From an uncultured Eubacteriales bacterium (GTDB lineage: Bacteria > Bacillota > Clostridia > Christensenellales > UBA1242), in assembly GCA_948949055.1 (NCBI GenBank), contig CARBWQ010000028.1, positions 1 through 8,238 of the forward strand: a DNA stretch of 8,238 bases, in the 5' to 3' direction. The notes beneath the pieces are model-generated. The model saw only the letters and a list, made by a program, of their open reading frames with translations. It had not been told where the DNA came from and made no database searches. Position 1 is the stretch's first letter, and each line of letters begins with the position of its first letter. This document shows positions 1 through 4,871 of the stretch, piece after piece. A program made the position numbers and the translations under genes.

Positions 1-390
1 AGTCATGGCAAGTTGCACTTGTGAAACGTCATTGGTAGTTCTTGTAATAAGACTTGAAGTTGAAAAGTTTTTAATTTCTTCCATTGAAAAAGATTCAACT
101 TTCTTATAAACTGCCTCTCTCATTCTATAAGCGAGAGTGGAAGCAGTACGTGAAGCAAAGAAACTGATTACAAAAGATGTCAATAAACTGCCTAATGCAC
201 ATGCCAACATATAGCCACCAGCTTCCCAAACTTCTGACATTTTGCTACCACTATTTTGAACCAAAGTAGTGATTGTTTTCATATAGCCTGGAAGTTTCAA
301 GTCAAGCCAAACTTGAAACACAAGAAGTCCGGTACTAATCAGAATAAAAATCCATTCTTTGATCTTTAAGAACCTAAACAACCTTAACAT
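1..390 (-). CDS. ABC exporter, N-terminal membrane domain (partial, cut by left edge)
   Basis: The first 130 residues of an exporter-type ABC transporter half-molecule; the rest of the membrane domain and the ATPase domain lie outside the window. The start ATG at 388-390 has AGGAG five bases upstream. Two membrane segments are visible, at about residues 13-29 and 57-79. They are followed by the typical first cytoplasmic loop: an Arg-rich helix (RTASTLAYRMREAVY, 81-95), then the STSSLITRTTNDV signature (110-122) that matches the family pattern 'stg.LisRltnDv'. Such proteins work as homo- or heterodimers that pump lipids, drugs or peptides across the cytoplasmic membrane; the cargo cannot be told from this part. 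A consensus promoter and a palindrome lie upstream, suggesting repressor control, as is common for MarR-regulated exporter pairs. Family assignment is firm; substrate is unknown. Confidence 0.92.
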   Translation of the reverse strand, partial: MLRLFRFLKIKEWIFILISTGLLVFQVWLDLKLPGYMKTITTLVQNSGSKMSEVWEAGGYMLACALGSLLTSFVISFFASRTASTLAYRMREAVYKKVESFSMEEIKNFSTSSLITRTTNDVSQVQLAMT

Positions 391-408
391 TTTTTCTCCT
401 TTATTGTT

Positions 409-446
409 CTACATATAATATATATTTAAATATATATAATTTGTAG
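409..446. repeat. 38-bp near-perfect palindrome, candidate operator
   Basis: An inverted repeat centred between 427 and 428 (TTTAAA at the centre) with arms ending CTACA / TGTAG and only two mismatched pairs. It lies between the predicted start of transcription (about 453) and the ribosome site of the ABC exporter gene, a position where a bound dimeric repressor would block transcription. The core is AT only, so part of the symmetry could be chance, but the GC-containing ends match as well. Confidence 0.5.
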
Positions 447-459
447 ACTAATAAAATAT

Positions 460-488
460 ATAATAATCATCACCAACAAATTTGTCAA
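460..488 (-). promoter_or_regulatory. sigma70-type promoter of the ABC exporter gene
   Basis: Read on the minus strand, TTGACA (483-488) is followed after 17 bases by TATTAT (460-465). The expected transcript start is near 453, giving a leader of about 60 bases that contains the 409-446 palindrome. The -35 box begins two bases after the U-tract of the terminator of the preceding gene. Confidence 0.7.
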
Positions 489-489
489 T

Positions 490-538
490 AAAAAAAGACC
501 AAATATCTTCAACTTTAAAGTAAAAAAGTTATTTGGTC
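490..538 (-). terminator. Rho-independent terminator of the DUF2099-family gene
   Basis: On the minus strand GACCAAATA (530-538) pairs perfectly with TATTTGGTC (497-505); a further inner stem around ACTTTAAAGT (512-521) fills the loop. Seven T residues follow (490-496). It ends the gene whose stop codon is at 556-558. Confidence 0.8.
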
Positions 539-555
539 AAAATAGAAATTTTAAT

Positions 556-1833
556 TTAAATGCAAGGATGAGGACAGTCTTCGCAAGAATGTAATTGACT
601 CTTATCAACCACCTTTATCTTGCCACCATTATTGATAAAAACAGGTCTTTGAGGCAGTTCATTTTTGTCAACCGTAGTGAGCGAACTGTCGATATGTTTT
701 AAATGATTAAATACAATATCAAAACCCTTGTCAGACATTATAAACACTGGTATTTTAATTCCGACCTGAGCGATAGCATTTGGATCAATATGGGTTTTTA
801 CATATTTTGAGGCACAAGACCAGATCACATCGCTATAATCTTTCATTATAAGTGCTGTTTCCTCTTTTATTCCAGTAGAACATAAGCCAAACTTATATAT
901 GTTAACATTGTTTTCAAGTTCTAAATTGATTATTTCTTTATGAAGATAATTGTCATGCGAAGCAACCGAAACTGCTATGTTTTTATAACCCATCCTTATT
1001 GCCTCTTTAACCCCCACAAGCTGGTCTATATTTGCTGTATATGGAAAAACAGGAATTATTTTAGCGTCAATCGCAGTACTTACCAACTTCTCTGACGGAC
1101 TTGAATAAAAAAGACCTGTCATTCGTTTAACAGCACCCTGAGTATTTGATGCATTAGTCGTAATTATAGTGCCAAGATTATTTGAAACTATAACAGCGCA
1201 ATCAATAATGCCTCTTTCCATTGCAGACATCATTGTTTCAGAAGCACCAAAAAGCACGTTGGATTCACAGGAGTTAAGAGGTCTGTTTGTGTCAAAATAT
1301 CCACCTTTAATTACCACTTCGTTGATTAACTTGCACATATTTTGGGTTTGAAGAGAGGTATCTTGCGATTGAAGAGAAGAAAGAATTTCTTCTGCATACT
1401 CACCACCAACCTCTTTTAAAAGTTTAATCATTAGTGGACAATACTTTATAGGAATGGGAGTTGCCTTGACAGCTTTAAGTTCCCCATCAATCTTTTGAAG
1501 CAAAATAAAACTTCCAAACATTCTTGTGACATGTATCTCTTTAATTTCATAAAACTCTCTTACCTTTTGACAAACAAAATCAAAAATGGCTTCCTCTTTT
1601 GCTTCTACAACTAAATTGCCATCAATTATTTCAAGGCTACTAATTTCTGCGTTATTAACTTTTAATTCTTGATTTAAATAATTTGCCAAACCTTCATTTT
1701 GCCAATTATTAAATTTAATAACATCTTCACTTTCAAAATATTTATCAAGTTGTGGCTTTTTTAAGTAAAAAGTCAACCTGCTTTTATCTTCCATCTTTTC
1801 AATTATGTATTCATATGTTTCTTTTATTTTCAT
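556..1833 (-). CDS. DUF2099 / methanogenesis marker 8 family protein
   Basis: A 425-residue soluble protein. From about residue 125 on it resembles, by my recall of the family, the DUF2099 proteins known as methanogenesis marker protein 8, whose function is unknown. Matching points are the YCPL motif (131-134), FGASET (195-200), the IIDCAVIVSNNLGT stretch (209-222), TQGAVKRMTGL (231-241), GYKNIAVSVA (282-291), WSCAS (338-342) and QVGIKIPVF (356-364). The roughly 120-residue N-terminal region is lysine/glutamate-rich and I do not recognise it. The C-terminus carries a compact cysteine cluster, C417-x2-C420-x3-C424, which could bind a metal or Fe-S centre. The start ATG has AAGGAG six bases upstream. 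The gene has its own extended -10 promoter and terminator, so it is monocistronic, and it is divergent from a LysR-type regulator that is its most likely controller. The bacterial role is unknown. Confidence 0.68.
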   Translation of the reverse strand: MKIKETYEYIIEKMEDKSRLTFYLKKPQLDKYFESEDVIKFNNWQNEGLANYLNQELKVNNAEISSLEIIDGNLVVEAKEEAIFDFVCQKVREFYEIKEIHVTRMFGSFILLQKIDGELKAVKATPIPIKYCPLMIKLLKEVGGEYAEEILSSLQSQDTSLQTQNMCKLINEVVIKGGYFDTNRPLNSCESNVLFGASETMMSAMERGIIDCAVIVSNNLGTIITTNASNTQGAVKRMTGLFYSSPSEKLVSTAIDAKIIPVFPYTANIDQLVGVKEAIRMGYKNIAVSVASHDNYLHKEIINLELENNVNIYKFGLCSTGIKEETALIMKDYSDVIWSCASKYVKTHIDPNAIAQVGIKIPVFIMSDKGFDIVFNHLKHIDSSLTTVDKNELPQRPVFINNGGKIKVVDKSQLHSCEDCPHPCI

Positions 1834-1854
1834 ATTTCTCTCCTTTACATTTGC

Positions 1855-1860
1855 ATTATA
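1855..1860 (-). promoter_or_regulatory. Extended -10 promoter element for the DUF2099-family gene
   Basis: The minus strand reads TGATATAAT, a perfect TATAAT preceded by the TGn extension. At 17-base spacing the -35 (TTTATT, 1878-1883) is poor, fitting a promoter that depends on the extended -10 and perhaps on an activator. The transcript would start near 1848 with a very short leader that still includes the AAGGAG site at 1840-1845. Confidence 0.6.
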
Positions 1861-1878
1861 TCACCCTTCTATGCTAAA

Positions 1879-1898
1879 ATAAAATATATATTATTTAT
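1879..1898. repeat. AT-rich imperfect dyad in the divergent intergenic region
   Basis: ATAAAATATATATTATTTAT is an imperfect inverted repeat in the 104-base gap between the divergent genes. It sits over the -35 region of the minus-strand promoter, which suits a LysR-type regulator site (general form T-N11-A). In such AT-rich DNA a dyad like this is weak evidence. No clear -35/-10 pair for the LysR gene itself could be settled. Confidence 0.3.
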
Positions 1899-1937
1899 GT
1901 AAAATATAAATAGAATTTATATCAAGGAGAAAATAAA

Positions 1938-2828
1938 TTGAATATTAGTTATGACGCTTACAAAATTTTCTATGTTGTCGCTCTTAGTGGAAGCATTTCA
2001 AAAGGTGCAGAAGAGCTTATGATTTCACAGCCGGCAGTAAGTTGGCAAATTAGGACGCTGGAAGGACAACTTGGGCTTACACTTTTTGTAAGGACTAAAA
2101 GAGGCGTTTCTCTTACAGACGAGGGAAAGATACTTTTTGACTATATTAAACAGGGCATTGAAAGCTTTACCAACGCAGAAAACGAGTTGACTAATCTCAA
2201 AAATATGGATTATGGAACAATAAGAATTGGTGCAAGTACGACTGTGAGTCAGCATGTGCTTATGCCTTATTTAGAAATCTTCCACAGACAATATCCAAAC
2301 ATAGAAATAGAGATTGTAAACACTCTGACAAAAACATTAATTGATGAGTTAAACAAAGGCAATCTTGACATTCTTGTATTAAATTTGCCAACTTATGAAA
2401 GTGAAAATCTTAAAGTCCAACCTATCATGGAGGTTCATGATACCTTTGCTGGAAACAAACAATATTATCAAAAGACTGGTGGCAAGTTAAGTTTGACTGA
2501 GCTTGAAAATTATCCACTTATATTTCAAAAAAGACCTTCCAATACAAGAAACTTCCTTGATAATTATTTAAAAACAAATGGTAAGATAATAAAACCTAAA
2601 ATGGAAGTAGTAAGTTATAATCTCATCATGGACCTTGTAAAAATCGGATTTGGAATAGGTTATGCCACACGTGAGTTTATTAAAGATGAACTTGCAAGAC
2701 AGGAACTATTTGAAATTGAAGTCATTCCTACTCTGCCACCAAGACATATTGGCATTGTTACATTAAAAAATAAGGTGCCAAATTATAGCACAAAAAAGCT
2801 TATTAAGCTTATGACAAATAAAAATTAA
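1938..2828 (+). CDS. LysR-type transcriptional regulator
   Basis: A 296-residue protein of normal length for the family. Residues 3-62 form the winged helix-turn-helix (GSISKGAEELMISQPAVSWQ at 18-37, then LEGQLGLTLFVRTKRGVSLTDEG at 41-63, the classic signature). A linker helix (about 64-90) leads to a periplasmic-binding-protein-like effector domain (about 91-290) starting at GTIRIGAS. The TTG start is supported by AAGGAG eight bases upstream; the reading starts directly before the DNA-binding domain and no better ATG exists. It is divergent from the DUF2099-family gene, the arrangement in which LysR-type proteins usually control the neighbour in response to a small metabolite. The effector cannot be read from the sequence. 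It is the only plus-strand gene here and converges on the SDR gene at a shared terminator. Confidence 0.95.
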   Translation: MNISYDAYKIFYVVALSGSISKGAEELMISQPAVSWQIRTLEGQLGLTLFVRTKRGVSLTDEGKILFDYIKQGIESFTNAENELTNLKNMDYGTIRIGASTTVSQHVLMPYLEIFHRQYPNIEIEIVNTLTKTLIDELNKGNLDILVLNLPTYESENLKVQPIMEVHDTFAGNKQYYQKTGGKLSLTELENYPLIFQKRPSNTRNFLDNYLKTNGKIIKPKMEVVSYNLIMDLVKIGFGIGYATREFIKDELARQELFEIEVIPTLPPRHIGIVTLKNKVPNYSTKKLIKLMTNKN

Positions 2829-2922
2829 AATTGTATAATTTTTCTAAAAACAATTGCACAAAAATAAAGTATTAAATTATAGGGCTTATAGCTATTGAAA
2901 AGATAGAGCGTTTACTAGGCGC
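2829..2922. other. Intergenic stretch without a supported gene
   Basis: Between the LysR stop codon and the bidirectional hairpin lie 94 bases with no coding frame. They contain a weak promoter-like pair on the plus strand, TTGCAC (2854-2859) and TTATAG (2877-2882) at 17-base spacing, which would give a short RNA ending at the terminator. The -10 is poor and I do not call a gene. Confidence 0.35.
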
Positions 2923-2949
2923 AAAAAACTGGGATATCCCCAGTTTTTT
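2923..2949. terminator. Bidirectional terminator between LysR and SDR genes
   Basis: AAAAAACTGGG (2923-2933) pairs perfectly with CCCAGTTTTTT (2939-2949) around a five-base loop. Each arm provides a run of six T on its own strand, so the same hairpin can end the plus-strand LysR transcript and the minus-strand SDR transcript. The SDR stop codon (2948-2950) overlaps the stem. Confidence 0.8.
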
Positions 2950-3664
2950 AATAATTTTTTATATTTCTTATCTCTATGCTTGGAATAGTTATCTCATGTG
3001 GTAAATCAAAAACATACTTCACTGCACTAGCAACTTCACTTGCTTCTAGACCTAATTTCATAATATCGTCTGAAAGTTCATCTTTTGCCCTAATATAGAA
3101 ATTGGTTTTTATAAGACCCGGGCAAACATCGGTAATCTTTATATTATGCCTTGCAAGGTCATTTTGAACTGCCTTTCTATAATAATAACCACCATGCTTA
3201 GAGGCGTTATAGACTGGACAAAATGCTTCCGTTTCAACTCCACTTTGAGAGTTGATATTTATAATTTGCCCTCTTCCATTTTTAATCATGATAGGTGAAA
3301 GCTCGGTAATCGTTGCAATAGTGCCAAAGGTATTTGTGTCGATTAGCTTTTTTATTCTTTCCATCTCATTTAATTTGGCAAAATGCGAATCACTTAGCTG
3401 AGAAATTTCACCTTTTGACCAAAGACCAGCACAGTTAATAAGAGTATCAATTTGAGAAAAATTATCTTCAACATATTCTTTTAATTTTTTAATATCTGAT
3501 GGTTCACTTACATCACACAAAAGATATTTGCAATTAAGACTATTTGCAACACTTCTTAAATTTTCTTCTTCGATGTCAACAAGCAAAAGATTTTCATCTC
3601 TTAAAACTTCTGCAACTGCCTTTCCAACGCCATCACCAGCGCCGGTTATTAACACATTTCTCAT
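2948..3664 (-). CDS. Short-chain dehydrogenase/reductase (SDR), NAD-preferring
   Basis: A 238-residue classical SDR, an NAD(P)(H)-dependent oxidoreductase with a single Rossmann domain. Visible are the cofactor motif TGAGDGVG (7-14), an acidic D30 at the end of the second strand (favouring NAD over NADP), NCAG (77-80), and the catalytic set N111, S139, Y152 and K156 (YNASK). CPGLIKTNF (181-189) matches the usual PG motif. All catalytic residues are present, so it should be active; the substrate is unknown. A longer frame begins at a GTG at 3691, but the ATG at 3662-3664 has GGGAGG (3669-3674) just upstream and puts the Rossmann strand at the usual place, so I use it. It follows the methyltransferase gene after 44 bases and may be cotranscribed. 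The bidirectional hairpin terminates it. Confidence 0.9.
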   Translation of the reverse strand: MRNVLITGAGDGVGKAVAEVLRDENLLLVDIEEENLRSVANSLNCKYLLCDVSEPSDIKKLKEYVEDNFSQIDTLINCAGLWSKGEISQLSDSHFAKLNEMERIKKLIDTNTFGTIATITELSPIMIKNGRGQIININSQSGVETEAFCPVYNASKHGGYYYRKAVQNDLARHNIKITDVCPGLIKTNFYIRAKDELSDDIMKLGLEASEVASAVKYVFDLPHEITIPSIEIRNIKNY

Positions 3665-3708
3665 AATTCCTCCCAATAATATCAAACCCACTTATCTTTC
3701 TAAAATTT

Positions 3709-4467
3709 CTATTTGTATTTTGGTTTTCCTGCAATCCAATTTTTATGATTTTGGGTATTATCCAACAATTCCTTTCCTAGATATCTTTCATCATTTCCAA
3801 AAGGTAAAAAAGAAAGCGCCTTTTTGAGTAATACTGTGTCATTGTCAAAATCATCTTTGATTAAATTAAAACAATTTCTCACCATATTATCTATTTCATC
3901 ATCTTTGCCCAAGAAAAACTTATTGCTACGATATTGACTAATAACTGCAAATTCCACATCTTTTTCAGAGAAAAACTTTTTAAACAAACTATAAATTTGC
4001 AAAGGAATTCTTTTTCTCTCTTCATCATTTTTTATTAAGCTTTTCCATGCTTCCATAAATAAATCGTTATCATAAGAGCAATTATGTAAACTATTATACT
4101 TTTCCTTAGAAATATATTGCTCTATTATCATATCATCTAAGGCATGATTGGCTAAAAATAGGTCGATTTTCTCTGGCAGGAATGAAAAAGCATCACAAAA
4201 ACTTTTACAAATACAATTTATATTTGCATTTGGTAATATTTCTTTATATTTCTCTTTGACATATTCAATAGCTTGTGGATTTGAGTCGATAATAAATATC
4301 TCACCATTAAAATCGATTTCTTTCAATGCCAGCGCAATTTTATGCCTAAAACCGGGAGCGAGTTCCACCACTACTTCTGGTTTTTTAATCTCTTTTAAGA
4401 CTTGATAAAATAGTTGACCTATATACCACTCCCATTCTTCATCTACTACAATTTCAAAATTTTTCAT
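3709..4467 (-). CDS. Putative class I SAM-dependent methyltransferase
   Basis: A 252-residue soluble protein. Residues 32-40 (VVVELAPGF) look like methyltransferase motif I, followed by a strand ending in an acidic residue that could hold the SAM ribose (IFIIDSNP, D61). IDLFLANHALDD (101-112) stands where motif IV is expected. The C-terminal 130 residues are helical and charged, unlike any substrate domain I know, and no named subfamily is recognised. The glycine-rich loop is reduced (ELAPGF rather than DxGxGxG), so SAM binding needs proof. It is preceded by a terminator ending about 15 bases before its ATG, and there is no clear Shine-Dalgarno site. Expression may therefore depend on readthrough or on an undefined promoter. 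It probably forms a unit with the SDR gene downstream. Substrate unknown; modification of a product of the neighbouring locus is only a guess. Confidence 0.55.
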   Translation of the reverse strand: MKNFEIVVDEEWEWYIGQLFYQVLKEIKKPEVVVELAPGFRHKIALALKEIDFNGEIFIIDSNPQAIEYVKEKYKEILPNANINCICKSFCDAFSFLPEKIDLFLANHALDDMIIEQYISKEKYNSLHNCSYDNDLFMEAWKSLIKNDEERKRIPLQIYSLFKKFFSEKDVEFAVISQYRSNKFFLGKDDEIDNMVRNCFNLIKDDFDNDTVLLKKALSFLPFGNDERYLGKELLDNTQNHKNWIAGKPKYK

Positions 4468-4481
4468 AACATTTAAATTTT

Positions 4482-4511
4482 AAAAAAATCCACGCTTTTA
4501 GCGTAGATTTT
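4482..4511 (-). terminator. Rho-independent terminator of the 97-residue gene
   Basis: On the minus strand AAAATCTACGC (4501-4511) pairs with GCGTGGATTTT (4485-4495), eleven pairs with one U-G wobble and a five-base loop, and the T-run continues downstream. The wobble makes it a good hairpin only for minus-strand RNA. It lies six bases after the stop codon. Confidence 0.8.
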
Positions 4512-4516
4512 AATCA

Positions 4517-4810
4517 TTACAAACCTAGCTCATGATCATTTTCTACAAGCACTCTTAGTAATCTTTTTGTATCAGGATCAAGATCTTTTGTCACATTTTT
4601 CAGCTTATCATTTAATCTTGCAAGCTTATCTTTTTCTGTTTGAAGTTCACCTTCCAAGTCTTTACAAACTTGTTCTTGACCGTCAATTTCTTTCAAAATC
4701 TCAGCTAATTCAGAGAGCTTAGAACTCATAGAAGAAACTTTTTTAGTGCTTGAAGAATAGTTTGAACTACCTTTTCCATAATATCTTCTTCCACCACTAT
4801 AACTACCCAT
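4517..4810 (-). CDS. Small Ser/Gly/Tyr-tailed coiled-coil protein, unknown function
   Basis: A 97-residue protein I do not recognise. Residues 1-30 are low-complexity and basic, with 11 Ser, 5 Gly and 4 Tyr (starting MGSYSGGRRYYGKG), probably disordered. Residues 28-76 form a charged amphipathic coiled coil with one cysteine (C50), and the end (77-97) is a short helix. There is no signal peptide or membrane segment. It is clearly a real gene: GGAGGT (4817-4822) lies six bases before ATG, a near-consensus promoter sits directly upstream, and a terminator follows. Being a separate, strongly promoted unit between modifying-enzyme genes, it could be a substrate, scaffold or structural partner; the Ser/Tyr-rich tail is the type of sequence a hydroxyl-modifying enzyme would act on. 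That is inference; the protein may also be unrelated to its neighbours. Confidence 0.85.
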   Translation of the reverse strand: MGSYSGGRRYYGKGSSNYSSSTKKVSSMSSKLSELAEILKEIDGQEQVCKDLEGELQTEKDKLARLNDKLKNVTKDLDPDTKRLLRVLVENDHELGL

Positions 4811-4834
4811 AGTTGTACCTCCATTTATGATTTT

Positions 4835-4863
4835 ATTTTATCATATTATTTTTTTGTTGTCAA
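4835..4863 (-). promoter_or_regulatory. Strong sigma70-type promoter of the 97-residue gene
   Basis: On the minus strand a perfect TTGACA (4858-4863) is followed at exactly 17 bases by TAAAAT (4835-4840), preceded by a TGA extended -10. Transcription should start near 4828, just ahead of the GGAGGT ribosome site. It begins only nine bases after the stop codon of the SelO-like gene, and no terminator separates them, so some transcript may also come from upstream. Confidence 0.8.
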
Positions 4864-4871
4864 TATTAAAT

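Noticed and set aside
556..1833. Archaeal (methanogen) origin of the window, suggested by the methanogenesis marker 8 homologue
   Set aside because: Sigma70-type promoters, U-tailed terminators, a TTG-started LysR regulator and the SelO-like and SDR genes fit a bacterium. A single family match does not outweigh this.
2854..2949. Small RNA gene running from a TTGCAC/TTATAG pair to the bidirectional hairpin
   Set aside because: The -10 box is poor and there is no conserved structure I can recognise; the hairpin is explained by its role as terminator of the two convergent genes.
3665..3691. Longer SDR reading starting at a GTG at 3691
   Set aside because: It adds nine residues ahead of the Rossmann strand, lacks a good ribosome site, and its codons contain the GGGAGG that serves the ATG at 3664.
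3528..3827. 99-codon plus-strand frame across the SDR and methyltransferase genes
   Set aside because: It lies opposite two well-supported genes, has no ribosome site, and has the odd composition of an antisense shadow. The other plus-strand frames inside minus-strand genes (1169-1351, 4148-4405, 5822-6025, 7448-7669) are rejected for the same reason, as is the minus-strand frame at 2025-2255 inside the LysR gene.
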